Shown: positions 50,434 through 60,038 of the stretch, in pieces | How positions within the stretch are numbered: position 1 is the stretch's first letter | Layout of the letters: each line of letters starts with the position of its first letter | Assembly (NCBI RefSeq): GCF_021129305.1 | Contig: NZ_JAJOMB010000018.1 | Coordinates: 1-64,000, forward strand | DNA length: 64,000 nt | Direction: 5' to 3' | Source of the DNA: Kineosporia babensis | GTDB taxonomy: Bacteria > Actinomycetota > Actinomycetes > Actinomycetales > Kineosporiaceae | Program-made: the position numbers and the translations under genes | Notes under the pieces: model-generated | The model's input: only the letters and a program-made list of their open reading frames with translations | The model's database searches: none | Told to the model about the DNA's origin: nothing

Positions 50434-51474
50434 CTAGGAGCGCTCGGCCCCGGTCCACGGCCGAATCGTCTTGACCGCGCCTGCCAGGACCTCGTCGATC
50501 TTGGCCAGTTCGTCGGCCGCGAGTTCGAGGTTGTTCAGCGCGGCCACGTTCTGCTCCAGCTGCTGCACCGACGAGGCGCCGATGATCAGCGAGGTGACCC
50601 GGGCATCGCGCAGCGCCCAGGCCAGGGCCAGCTGGGCCAGGGTCTGCTCGCGGCCCTCGGCCAGCTCGGCCAGTTCGCGCAGCCGGCCGATCAGCTCGTC
50701 GGTGATCTGCCCGGCGTCCAGCGACTTGCCCTGGGTGGCCCGTGAGCCCTCGGGGATGCCGTTGAGGTAGCGGTTGGTCAGCAGGCCCTGCTGCAGGGTG
50801 CTGAAGCCGATCAGGCCGAAGCCCTCGTCCTCGGCCGCCTCGAGCAGGCCGTCGTCCTCGATCCAGCGGTTCAGCATCGAGTACGAGGGCTGGTGGATCA
50901 GCAGCGGGGTGCCCAGCTCACGCAGCAGCCCGGCCATCTTGCGGGACTCCTCGGCGGTGTAGCTGGAGATCCCGACGTACAGCGCCTTGCCCGAGCGCAC
51001 GGCCGCGTCCAGCGCCGAGGCGGTCTCCTCCAGCGGCGTGGTCGGGTCGAAGCGGTGGGAGTAGAAGATGTCCACGTACTCCAGGCCCAGCCGGCTCAGC
51101 GACTGGTCCAGCGAGGACAGCATGTACTTGCGCCCGCCACCGCCCTGGCCGTACGGGCCGGGCCACATGTCGTACCCGGCCTTGGACGAGATGATCAGCT
51201 CGTCGCGGTAGGGCTTGAGGTCACTGGCGAACAGCCGCCCGGCGTTGATCTCGGCCGAGCCGTAGGGCGGGCCGTAGTTGTTCGCCAGGTCGAAGTGGGT
51301 GATACCGAGGTCGAACGCCCGCAGCGCGATGTCCCGCTGCACGCTCCACGGCTTGTCGTCGCCGAAGTTGTGCCAGAACCCCAGCGAGAGCAGGGGCAGG
51401 TCGAGCCCGGAGCGACCCGAACGGCGGTAGCGCATGCTGCCGTCGTAGCGGGTGGGGTCGGGGCGATACGTCAT
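50434..51474 (-). CDS. Aldo-keto reductase (YghZ-like)
   Basis: The 346-residue form starts at the ATG at 51474 (MTYRPDPTRYDGSMRYRRSG). The longer frame upstream has no family match. Motifs are GITHFDLANNYGPPYGSAE (catalytic Asp and Tyr), IISSKAGYDMWPGPYG (Lys) and FYSHRFDPTTPLEET (His), plus VTSLIIGASSVQQLEQNV for NADPH binding. This is the pattern of L-glyceraldehyde-3-phosphate/methylglyoxal reductases of the YghZ group. It acts in the cytoplasm on reactive aldehydes. Confidence 0.88.
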   Translation of the reverse strand: MTYRPDPTRYDGSMRYRRSGRSGLDLPLLSLGFWHNFGDDKPWSVQRDIALRAFDLGITHFDLANNYGPPYGSAEINAGRLFASDLKPYRDELIISSKAGYDMWPGPYGQGGGGRKYMLSSLDQSLSRLGLEYVDIFYSHRFDPTTPLEETASALDAAVRSGKALYVGISSYTAEESRKMAGLLRELGTPLLIHQPSYSMLNRWIEDDGLLEAAEDEGFGLIGFSTLQQGLLTNRYLNGIPEGSRATQGKSLDAGQITDELIGRLRELAELAEGREQTLAQLALAWALRDARVTSLIIGASSVQQLEQNVAALNNLELAADELAKIDEVLAGAVKTIRPWTGAERS

Positions 51475-51618
51475 CAGGGCGCTCCATCGATCGTTTCCGT
51501 GGCCTAACGAAGGCCGCAGCCATTGTGACCACGGGCGCAAATCCGATGCACGGCACCCCCTCACCCGGGCGGGCTACATCGGATCAAGTCGTCTGCCTCG
51601 CCCGCCGACCGAAATGGT

Positions 51619-54600
51619 GTGAGACCGGAGCGGAGGGGGACCCCGGGGACCGCCACGGGCGTCGGGCAGGGCACGGCCGCCGTCGGCATGCCCTTCGACG
51701 TCCCGGGGTTCGTCAACCTGGGGGAGCTGGGCAGCGGTGCGGGCAGCACGGTGTTCCGGGTGCGGCGCGCCGGGGTGGAGGATGGTCACGAGTACGCGCT
51801 GAAGTGGCTGGACAAGCCGTTCGAGGCCACCACCGGGGAGCACGAGATCCCGCCGAGCATGGTGGAACTGCGCCGGGAGGCGGCCATGCTCACCGCGGTC
51901 GATCACCCCGGCCTACCCCGGGTGTACGACGTGGGGCAGGCTCAGCGGCGGCCCTACCTGGTGATGGAGCTGATGCGGGGGACCTCGCTGTCCGACCGCC
52001 TCGACCAGGCCCAGGGCCCGATGCCGGCCGAGCAGGTGGCCGAGCTGACCCTGGACCTGATCGAGCCGCTGGCCGCGGTGCACGCCCGGGGCCTGGTGCA
52101 CCGCGACCTCAAGCCGCAGAACGTGATGGTGCTGGCCGACGGCCAGGCCCGGCTGATCGACTTCGGCCTGACCGTTCGGGGCGGGGAGGACGAGGGCCAG
52201 GAGGAGACGCCGCTGGCCGTCGGCACCCTGGCCTACTCCGCCCCCGAGCAGTCGGGCATGCTCAAGCGTCCGGTCGACAACCGCTCCGACCTGTACTCCC
52301 TCGGCGTGATCATGTTCGAGGCGTTGTCCGGCAGTCTGCCGTTCTCCATGCTGGACGTGGGCGAGCTGCTGCGCGCGCACGCCTCCCAGCCACCGCCGGA
52401 CCTGTCCATCCTGGTCCCTGAGACCCCGCCCGAGCTCGTCCAGATCGTCCACACCCTGCTGGCCAAGGATCCGGACGACCGCTACCAGGACGGTCAGGCG
52501 CTGGCCGCCGACCTGCGCGACTTCATCGGCAAGCAGCGCCCGGCGCAGCGCCAGGAGGCGCCGCCGATGTTCGGGCGCCAGGCCGAGCTGGACGAACTGC
52601 GCCACCGATGGACGCGGGCGCGCACCGGGGTGGGTGGGTTCGCCTTCGTGCGCTCGGAGCACGGGCTGGGCAAGTCCCGGCTGGTGGAGGAGTTCGGGGA
52701 CCTGGTCGAGGAGACCGGCGGAACCGTTCTGCGGGCCCGGGTCCTGCCGGGTGACACCATGCCCTACGCGCCGTTCCGGGACGCCTTCGTCTCGCACCTG
52801 CGCCAGCTGGCCCGGATGCCGGCCACCGAGCGCTGGGAGCGTGCCTCCCGGCTGCGCGCGGTGTTCGACGGCTGGTCGCCGGGGCAGATCAACCGCATCG
52901 CCCCCGGCCTGGACGTGGTGCTGCGGCAGGACCGGGACGAGCCCGGCCGCCCGGATCCGGCGGTCGAGCCGAACCCGGTGGCCCTGCCCACCGGCGCGGT
53001 GGCGATGTCGGTCACCGAGATCGCCGAGCAGCGTGGGGACGACCAGTTCGGCACCGCCATCGCCGATGCCCTGCTGGAACTGGCCCGCACCTCCGGCGGG
53101 CTGCTGCTGATTCTGGACGACGTCACGGCCGCCGACGCCTCGGTGCGGCACGTGGTCGGTCACCTGTCCCAGCAGATCCGCAATGTGCCGATGCTCTACC
53201 TGGCCACCGGCCGCGACGGCGAGCTGGAGCAGGTGCTCAGCGACACCGAGCTGACCGCCTACATCGCCTCGGCGGCCCGGGTGCTGGACGTGGATCTGCG
53301 GATGGGCCCGCTGGACGAGAGCGCGATCGGGGCCCAGATCCGTTCGCTGCTGCCCGGCCAGCACCTGCCCGAGGATGCTCTGGCCGCCCTGGTCACCCGC
53401 AGCAACGGCAACCCGTTCGTCGCCGAGGAGTACCTGTGGGCGGTGCTGGACGCCGGCCTGCTGTGGCCGGCCTGGGGCACCTGGCAGATCGACCTGGACC
53501 ACCTCGACGCCCTGGATCTGCCCCAGGACGCGATGGGCCTGGTCCTGAACCGGGTCCAGAGCCTGGCCCCGCACGCCCTGGAGCTGCTGGTCACCGGGGC
53601 CGCGATGGGTGCCGAGGTGCGGGTCGACGTGGTCGCGGCCGTGCAGCAGCGCAGTACCGCCAGCGTGCACGGGGTGTTCGCCGAGGCCGCCCGGCAGCGT
53701 CTGGTCGAGGCCGGTGAGGACGGCACGTTCCGGTTCCTGCACGGCCGGATCGCCGAGGCCCTGCTCACCGGGCTCGGCGAGAGCGAACTGCAGGCCCTGC
53801 ACTACAAGATCGCCGGAGTGCTCGCCGCCCGGCCCGCCGCCTCCCAGGAGATGGCGCTCGCCCGGACCTTCGCGGTGGCCCGGCACTACATCCAGGCCGC
53901 GACCGCCGCCCCCGCCGACAAGGCGCTGGCCGCCTGCGCCGAGGCCGGGCGGCTGGCTCTGGAGGAGTCGTCCGCCGGGGAAGCGATCACGTACCTGGAG
54001 TACGCCGTCCATCTCGCGCCGCGCCGCTCGCCGGCCAGGAGCACCCTGCTGGTGCTGCTGGGGCAGGCGCTGAAGCAGGGCGGTCAGTTCGCCGCCGCGC
54101 GGCAGCGTCTGGAGCAGGCCCTGGCGGTGGAGGAGGACCCGCTGAACCAGGGGGCGATCTACACGCAGCTGGCCGAGGTGCATCGCTCCAGCTATCGCAG
54201 CGAGGAACTGGAGGACGCGATCCAGAAGGGGTTCGCCGCCACCGGTAAACCCTTGCCCCGCAATACTTTCTGGTTCCTGTTGAGTTCGGCGCTGATGGCC
54301 TTGGTCTCGATCCCGCGCCGGCGTCTGCTGGGCGATGTCACCGGTGAGGCCCGGCGCCGGGCCCAGACCATGGCCGGCCTGCACGAAGCGGCGTTGTTCG
54401 GGGCGACCCTGGGCATGCGGGTGTCCGACTTCCTGGCCCACAACCTGCGCTCGCTGTACTGGGCGGCGAAGCTCGGGCACGGCCGCCGGTTCGTGGCGGC
54501 CCAGCTCAACGTGGGGGTGCTGTTCGCGGCGCTGAGTCTGAACCGGGCTGCCGAGCGCTGTTTCCGCCGGTGCGACGGTGATGTCTCGGCGCTGAACCCG

Positions 54601-57000
54601 CAGACCCGGGCGATGATCCGCTCGTTCCGGCTGGGTGGGGCCTGGGCCGGGAACCGGCCCGAGGGCGGGCAGTGGCGAGGGCAGTTCGACGACTTCAGCC
54701 CGCACCTGGACTTCGCCCCGCTGATCGACTCGATCAGCACGTTCAACCTGAGTGCCTGCTTCGCCGGGCGGACCACGGAGGCCGAGCGCTGGCTGGCCGA
54801 GGGCCGGGTCAAGCTGGCCGAGCGGGCCGAGGAGATCACCACCTTCGTCACCGCGGCCCCGATGACCGCGGCGCTGCAGGGGCGGAGCACGGAGGCCGAG
54901 CGGGAGATGCGCCGGCTGCAGGAGTGGGCCGAGGACATCGACGCCCGGCAGTTGCGGTTCATCAGCGCCATGGCCGGGCTGTTCGTCCTGCTCGAGGACG
55001 GTGAGACCGGGGAGCCGGTGGACCGGGCGATCGAGACCTTCGAGGAGATGCGCCTGCCGCCGAGCCTGATCTGGCGCGCTCACCGGCCGATGTTCTACCT
55101 GGTCGCGGCGGCCCGGCTGGCTCAGGCCCGGGCCTGCCCGGGCTCGCCGGAGGGCCTGCGGGAGCAGGCCCGGCGCACCGGCCAGGCCACCAAGGCGGTC
55201 GAGATGCTCGGCAAGGCCGCCAACACCGACGAGCTGAAGGCGTTCTACACGATCGTCAAGGCCGACCTGTGGGTGCTGCAGGGGCAGAGCCGCAAGGCCC
55301 TGGACACGTTGAACGATCTGGACGTGGCCGGGGAGGACGACATGCCCACGGTGGCGTTCGAGTCCGCCCGGGTGGCGGCGCGGGCGCTGACGTCGCTGAA
55401 CCGCTCCGAGGCGGAGCGCCGGGCCCGGACCGCCTACGCGATCGCGACGGGCGAGCGCTGGTCAGGCCGGGCCGAGGCGGTGCGGGCCGAGTTTTCCCTG
55501 CCGCGCGAGGAGCACCCGAGTTCCACCACCGGAGGCAGCGGGCGCACTACGTACACCGGCGGTTTCGACCGCGAGCGCCTGGCCGCCCTGCAGGAGGTCA
55601 GCGCGGCGGCGTCACGGGTGCTCGATCCGCGTCTGCTCGGCCGCAAGGCGCTGGAGGAGGTGATCCGGATCCTGGCCGCGGAACGGGCCTTCCTGTTCCT
55701 GATCGACGAGGAGACCGGGGCGCTGACCCCGGAGCTGGGCCGGGACGCGAACGGTAACGACCTGAGCGAGCTGACCGGGTACACCACCAGCCTGGTCGAC
55801 ATGGTGGCCCGGACCGGGAAGGCGCAGGTGGTCACCGGTACCGAGGAGGGCGCTGCGCTGGGGGCCGAGAGCGTTGTGCTGCACGGTCTGCGCTCGATCC
55901 TGATCGCTCCGCTGAAGCTCAAGGAGAAGATGCTTGGGGTGATCTACCTGGACAGCCGGGTGGCCAAGGGCATCTTCTCGGACACCGACCTGGACATCCT
56001 CCGCGCTCTCACCGGGGTGGTCGGATCGGCGCTGGAGACCGCGCGGGCGGCCGAGCGGGCGATCAAGGCGCAGGCCGCCGAACAGGCTGCCCAGGCCTCG
56101 GCCGAGCTGGCCAACTCGCTGCAGCGGGCGGGTGAGCGGATCGCCGCGCCAGTGGAGAAGGCCGCGGTGCTGGAGCAGCTGGTGCTCTCGGCGGGCCGGG
56201 ACGGCGGGGTGCTGCCGGCCGACCTGGCCCTGCTGCTGCCGAACGCGAGTGTGCCGGTTCTGGATCCGGAGAGCCCGTTCGCGGGCGTGGCCGGCGACGC
56301 CCCGGCCGAGGTGCGCGAGCAGCTCACCGACGTCAGCTCATGGGCTGCTTTCCCGTTGCGGGCCACCGACGGCGACCTGGGGTTGCTGGTGCTGGCCTCG
56401 GCCGATCCGCAGATCTCGCTGGCCGACTCCCTGGCGGTCGGTTCCACGCTGGTGGTGCAGGGGATGACCGCCTACGACCGGGCCTCGGCGTTCGAGCAGA
56501 TCCGGGCCCTGGCCGTGGTGGACGAGCTGACCCAGCTGAACAACCGGCGCCGGTTCTTCGAGATCGCCACCCGCGACCTGGAGGCGGCCCAGCGTCAGGG
56601 CCGCCCGCTGATCGGCATGATGATGGACATCGACCACTTCAAGCGGGTCAACGACACCTACGGTCATCCCACCGGTGACGACGTGATCCGCGAGGTGGCG
56701 CGGCGGCTGGCCGCCCAGGTGCGCACCACCGACGTGATCGGCCGCTACGGCGGGGAGGAGTTCGCCGTGCTGCAGCAGGGCGACGACCCGGAGCTGGAGC
56801 TGGCCGAGCGGTTGCGGGCCTGCGTCGCCGAGAGCCCGATCCCGACCCGGACCGGCCCGCTGGAGATCACGATCAGCGTCGGCGTGGCCCACCTGGGCCC
56901 GGCCGACGCGGACGTGGCCGCCCTGCTGGCCCGCGCCGACCAGGGCCTCTACAAGGCCAAGCAGGACGGTCGAAACCGGGTGGGTTTCACCAGTCCGTAG
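51619..57000 (+). CDS. Ser/Thr kinase - AAA ATPase - TPR - GAF - GGDEF mega-protein
   Basis: The frame opens at the GTG at 51619, with an ATG at 51688 also possible, giving up to 1793 residues. Residues about 30-290 are a Hanks kinase: GELGSGAGSTVF, HRDLKPQN with Asp163, DFGLTV and YSAPEQ. Residues about 320-750 are a PknK/MalT-like AAA ATPase: MFGRQAELDEL, P-loop-like SEHGLGKSRL, LLILDDVTAAD and SNGNPFVAEEYL. TPR-like helices follow to about 1300. A GAF domain lies at about 1320-1480 (VIRILAAERAFLFLID, GVIYLDSRV). A second weak GAF-like region precedes a GGDEF domain with active GGEEF at 1711-1715 and I-site RTTD at 1702-1705. It may link phosphorylation with c-di-GMP synthesis. Confidence 0.88.
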   Translation: MRPERRGTPGTATGVGQGTAAVGMPFDVPGFVNLGELGSGAGSTVFRVRRAGVEDGHEYALKWLDKPFEATTGEHEIPPSMVELRREAAMLTAVDHPGLPRVYDVGQAQRRPYLVMELMRGTSLSDRLDQAQGPMPAEQVAELTLDLIEPLAAVHARGLVHRDLKPQNVMVLADGQARLIDFGLTVRGGEDEGQEETPLAVGTLAYSAPEQSGMLKRPVDNRSDLYSLGVIMFEALSGSLPFSMLDVGELLRAHASQPPPDLSILVPETPPELVQIVHTLLAKDPDDRYQDGQALAADLRDFIGKQRPAQRQEAPPMFGRQAELDELRHRWTRARTGVGGFAFVRSEHGLGKSRLVEEFGDLVEETGGTVLRARVLPGDTMPYAPFRDAFVSHLRQLARMPATERWERASRLRAVFDGWSPGQINRIAPGLDVVLRQDRDEPGRPDPAVEPNPVALPTGAVAMSVTEIAEQRGDDQFGTAIADALLELARTSGGLLLILDDVTAADASVRHVVGHLSQQIRNVPMLYLATGRDGELEQVLSDTELTAYIASAARVLDVDLRMGPLDESAIGAQIRSLLPGQHLPEDALAALVTRSNGNPFVAEEYLWAVLDAGLLWPAWGTWQIDLDHLDALDLPQDAMGLVLNRVQSLAPHALELLVTGAAMGAEVRVDVVAAVQQRSTASVHGVFAEAARQRLVEAGEDGTFRFLHGRIAEALLTGLGESELQALHYKIAGVLAARPAASQEMALARTFAVARHYIQAATAAPADKALAACAEAGRLALEESSAGEAITYLEYAVHLAPRRSPARSTLLVLLGQALKQGGQFAAARQRLEQALAVEEDPLNQGAIYTQLAEVHRSSYRSEELEDAIQKGFAATGKPLPRNTFWFLLSSALMALVSIPRRRLLGDVTGEARRRAQTMAGLHEAALFGATLGMRVSDFLAHNLRSLYWAAKLGHGRRFVAAQLNVGVLFAALSLNRAAERCFRRCDGDVSALNPQTRAMIRSFRLGGAWAGNRPEGGQWRGQFDDFSPHLDFAPLIDSISTFNLSACFAGRTTEAERWLAEGRVKLAERAEEITTFVTAAPMTAALQGRSTEAEREMRRLQEWAEDIDARQLRFISAMAGLFVLLEDGETGEPVDRAIETFEEMRLPPSLIWRAHRPMFYLVAAARLAQARACPGSPEGLREQARRTGQATKAVEMLGKAANTDELKAFYTIVKADLWVLQGQSRKALDTLNDLDVAGEDDMPTVAFESARVAARALTSLNRSEAERRARTAYAIATGERWSGRAEAVRAEFSLPREEHPSSTTGGSGRTTYTGGFDRERLAALQEVSAAASRVLDPRLLGRKALEEVIRILAAERAFLFLIDEETGALTPELGRDANGNDLSELTGYTTSLVDMVARTGKAQVVTGTEEGAALGAESVVLHGLRSILIAPLKLKEKMLGVIYLDSRVAKGIFSDTDLDILRALTGVVGSALETARAAERAIKAQAAEQAAQASAELANSLQRAGERIAAPVEKAAVLEQLVLSAGRDGGVLPADLALLLPNASVPVLDPESPFAGVAGDAPAEVREQLTDVSSWAAFPLRATDGDLGLLVLASADPQISLADSLAVGSTLVVQGMTAYDRASAFEQIRALAVVDELTQLNNRRRFFEIATRDLEAAQRQGRPLIGMMMDIDHFKRVNDTYGHPTGDDVIREVARRLAAQVRTTDVIGRYGGEEFAVLQQGDDPELELAERLRACVAESPIPTRTGPLEITISVGVAHLGPADADVAALLARADQGLYKAKQDGRNRVGFTSP

Positions 57001-58468
57001 GCTCGTAGTCCTTCAGGAACACCCCGAACAGGTCCTCGCCGGCCTCACCGCGCACCACCGGGTCGTACACCCGGGCGGCGCCGTCGACCAGGTCCAGCGG
57101 GGCGTGGAAGCCCTCGTCGGCCAGCCGGATCTTGGTCGGGTGCGGGCGCTCGTCGGTGATCCAGCCGGTGTCCACCGCGGTCATCAGGATGCCGTCGGTC
57201 TCCCACATCTCCCGGGCGCTGGTGCGGGTCAGCATGTTCAGCGCGGCCTTGGCCATGTTGGTGTGCGGGTGCCCGGCGCCCTTGTAGCCCCGGCTGAACT
57301 TGCCCTCCATGGCCGAGACGTTGACCACGTACGTGCGCCGGGCCGGGGCCGCCGCCATCGAGGCGCGCAGCCGGCTGATCAGGATGAACGGCGCCACGCT
57401 GTTGGCCAGCTGCACCTCCAGCAGCTCCACCGGGTCGACCTCCTGGACCGGCTGCACCCAGCTGTTGGTGTGGTGCAGGTCGGGCACCAGGCCACCGGCA
57501 TCGATCGCGGTGTTGGCGGCGATCCGGGCCGGGGAGGCGGAACCGGCGGTCAGGGCCAGCGCGGTCAGCGCGTGCGGGGACGGCGCCCAGTGCCCCTCGC
57601 CGCCGGCAGCGGTGAGCGCCTCCACGCCCTCGGGGTGGGTGTCCAGGGTGCGCCCGATGGTGAGCATCTCCGGCAGCGGGCCCTCCGGCAGCGGTGCCTT
57701 CTCGGCGGCGACCAGGGGCGCGTAGGCGCCGGGGGAGCGGCGCACGGTCTGCGCGGCGTTGTTGATCAGGATGTCCAGCGGGCCCTGGGCAGCGACGTCG
57801 TCGGCCAGCGCGGTGACCTGGGCCGGGTCGCGCAGGTCGATCCCGATGATCCGCAGCCGGTGGATCCAGTCCGAGCTGTCGGCCATCGAGGTGAAGCGCC
57901 GCACCGCATCGGCCGGGAACCGGGTGGTGATGGTCAGGTGCGCGCCGTCACGCAGCAGCCGCAGCGCGATGTGCATGCCGATCTTGGCCCGGCCTCCGGT
58001 CAGGAGCGCGCGCCGCCCGCTCAGGTCGGTGCGGGCATCGCGGCGCTGGCGGTTCTTGGCCGCGCAGTCCGGGCACAGCTGGTGGTAGAACGCGTCGACC
58101 TGGGTGTACTTCTGCTTGCAGATGTAGCACCCGCGCGGCTGCAGGTACGTCCCGGCCGAGCCGGACGCGGTGGCCGAGGTGAGCGGCAGGCCCTCGGTCT
58201 CGTCGTCGATCCGGCCCGGGGCCCCGGTGGCGGTGGCCGCCGTCACGGCCGCGTCGTTGGCCAGGATGGCCGCCCGGCGCTGCTGGCGGCGGTGCTCCTT
58301 GGCCGCCTTGAAGATCTTGGCGGTGGCCAGGCGGACCGCGACGAAGTCCGGGTGATCGTCCGGCAACTGCTCCACCTGCCCCAGCACCTTCAGGCAAAGG
58401 GCCAGGTCGGAGGGGTCGATCGAGGAACCGGAAAGGTCCTGCGCCGAATCGTCGAGGTGCGCCGTCAT
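56987..58468 (-). CDS. SDR-like protein with N-terminal zinc ribbon, catalytic Tyr replaced
   Basis: The 493-residue protein starts at the ATG at 58468 and overlaps the mega-kinase end by 14 bp. Residues about 112-135 form a zinc ribbon (CYICKQKY and CPDC). The Rossmann motif is LLTGGRAKIGMHIALRLL, then LDILINNAAQTVRR (NNAQ variant of NNAG), and the Ser in VVNVSAMEGKF. The Y-x-x-x-K site reads TNMAK, so Thr stands where the catalytic Tyr should be. Activity as a normal reductase is doubtful. An unusual insert (HWAPSPHALTALALT) separates the Rossmann halves. Role unknown. Confidence 0.8.
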   Translation of the reverse strand: MTAHLDDSAQDLSGSSIDPSDLALCLKVLGQVEQLPDDHPDFVAVRLATAKIFKAAKEHRRQQRRAAILANDAAVTAATATGAPGRIDDETEGLPLTSATASGSAGTYLQPRGCYICKQKYTQVDAFYHQLCPDCAAKNRQRRDARTDLSGRRALLTGGRAKIGMHIALRLLRDGAHLTITTRFPADAVRRFTSMADSSDWIHRLRIIGIDLRDPAQVTALADDVAAQGPLDILINNAAQTVRRSPGAYAPLVAAEKAPLPEGPLPEMLTIGRTLDTHPEGVEALTAAGGEGHWAPSPHALTALALTAGSASPARIAANTAIDAGGLVPDLHHTNSWVQPVQEVDPVELLEVQLANSVAPFILISRLRASMAAAPARRTYVVNVSAMEGKFSRGYKGAGHPHTNMAKAALNMLTRTSAREMWETDGILMTAVDTGWITDERPHPTKIRLADEGFHAPLDLVDGAARVYDPVVRGEAGEDLFGVFLKDYEPTDW

Positions 58469-58592
58469 GATGTGAAAACCGCTCGGATCTCTGCTCGGGA
58501 TGCTGGGGGAAGTCCAAAGTTGCCCCAGCTAATGTACAAAACCCGGCGGCCAGGTGGTTGCACGTTCACCCAGCCGCCTCGTCAACCCGGCG

Positions 58593-59144
58593 TCAGAGCG
58601 TCACCAGTTCCAGATCGGAACGGTGCGGCAGCTTCACCGCTGCGGGCCGGGACCCACCGGGGGCCACGTCCGGAGCGTGCTCGTCCAGCCACTGCCGCTC
58701 GAACGCCGACAGCCGCACCCATTCCTCCCGCAGGAACGTCACCAGCCGGACCGCCCCGTCCGAACCCGACTCGGCCTGCACCAGCAGATAGGACAAAGGC
58801 ATGGCCGGCGGCAGTGCGGCCCGCTTCGAGCCTCGCCGGTGCACCTCGTCCTGGAAGTAGGCGAACACCTCTTCCCAGGCCCGCCCGTCGCCCACGTTGT
58901 ACAGCACGTCCGCCGCACACTCACGCACCGAGCGGGTCGGGTCGGCCAGCAGCGCGGCGAAGTCGGCGGTGGCGTCGGAGCCCGCGGCACAGGCCAGCGC
59001 GGTGACCGCGGCGCGGCGTAGTTCCTGCAGGCCGGGGCCGAACTCGGAGATCAGCCTCCGCAGCTCGGCGTGGGCGTCCCAGCTGGTCGCGGTGCCCAGT
59101 TCCAGAGCCCTCAGAACGGTTTCGTGCGAGTTCGCGGCTTGCAT
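58593..59144 (-). CDS. HEAT-repeat protein
   Basis: The 183-residue protein starts at the ATG at 59144. Residues 10-90 form two to three HEAT-like helical pairs (LRRAAVTALACAAGSDATADFAALLADPTRSVRECAADVLYN). The C-terminal part contains PAMPLSYLLVQAESGSDGAVRLVTFLREEW. There is no signal or membrane segment. Such proteins are scaffolds or binding modules. Its partner is unknown. Confidence 0.7.
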   Translation of the reverse strand: MQAANSHETVLRALELGTATSWDAHAELRRLISEFGPGLQELRRAAVTALACAAGSDATADFAALLADPTRSVRECAADVLYNVGDGRAWEEVFAYFQDEVHRRGSKRAALPPAMPLSYLLVQAESGSDGAVRLVTFLREEWVRLSAFERQWLDEHAPDVAPGGSRPAAVKLPHRSDLELVTL

Positions 59145-59269
59145 GGAGGCAGTGGCCCTATCTGAGCGAGACGGCTACCGCCCGGTCGGGAGCGGCAGGA
59201 GGAAAACTTAGTAGATCGACGCTCGGTATTTCGCTGGCGCGCGCCCACGAAGATCGAAAGCATGCCGCG

Positions 59270-60001
59270 ATGGACAGGCAGCAGGTCTCCCGGATCGCCC
59301 ACACCCGACACCCGATCGCCGCACCGCTGAGTGACCAGGCCGTCACCGACGTCCTCAATCGGGCTCTGGAACACCGCACCCAGTTGCTGGATCTGGGCTG
59401 CGGCAGCGCCGAATGGCTGCTGCGGGCCCTGGAACTGCAGCCCGAGGCCCAGGCCGTCGGGATCGACGTCTCCGAACCCGCACTCGCGCACGCCCGGACC
59501 GAGGCACAGCGGCGAGGGATGAGCGATCGGCTCCAGATCAGAGCAGAGGACGCAGCGGGGCTGGCTCCCGAAGCACGGTTCGACGTGGTGTTCGTGGTCG
59601 GTTCCAGCCACGCGTTCGGCGGCCTGCTGCCGAGCCTGCAGGCCGCCCGCCGGCATCTGGCCCCCGGGGGAGTGGTCGTGATCGGCGACGGGTACTGGGA
59701 AAACCCGCCCAGCGAGCAAGCACTGGAGATCATCGGGCCGATGGACGATCTGGCCGGCCTGGTCGCATCGGTCACCGAGGACGGGTGGACGCCGGTGCAC
59801 GGGCACACCAGCACCCGCGCCGAACTCGACGCGTACGAGTGGGCCTGGACCGGAACGCTCGCCGCCTGGGGGCTGGAGCAAGCGGGTACCCCGGCCGGTG
59901 AGCAGGCCCTGGCCGTCGCCCGGGAACACCGCGAGGGCTGGCTGGGCGGCTACCGGGACTCCTTCGGCTTCGTCACCCTGATTCTGAGTCCGGCGGGCTG
60001 A
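59270..60001 (+). CDS. SAM-dependent methyltransferase
   Basis: The 243-residue protein starts at the ATG at 59270. An N-terminal helical region precedes the SAM loop LLDLGCGSAEWLLRAL (residues about 40-55). Then come VGIDVSEPALAHART, RAEDAAGL, FDVVFVVGSSHAFGG and LAPGGVVVIGDGYWE. It is a class I Rossmann methyltransferase of the small-molecule type. The substrate is not readable. It is followed closely by the LacI gene, but the functions look unrelated. Confidence 0.82.
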   Translation: MDRQQVSRIAHTRHPIAAPLSDQAVTDVLNRALEHRTQLLDLGCGSAEWLLRALELQPEAQAVGIDVSEPALAHARTEAQRRGMSDRLQIRAEDAAGLAPEARFDVVFVVGSSHAFGGLLPSLQAARRHLAPGGVVVIGDGYWENPPSEQALEIIGPMDDLAGLVASVTEDGWTPVHGHTSTRAELDAYEWAWTGTLAAWGLEQAGTPAGEQALAVAREHREGWLGGYRDSFGFVTLILSPAG

Positions 60002-60038
60002 CCCCTACATTGGCTGCCACCAAACGACGGAGGCAGCG

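Noticed and set aside
51913-55083. 1056-codon minus-strand frame opposite the mega-kinase
   Set aside because: It is a complementary-strand shadow with no recognisable domain. The plus frame has kinase, ATPase, GAF and GGDEF motifs.
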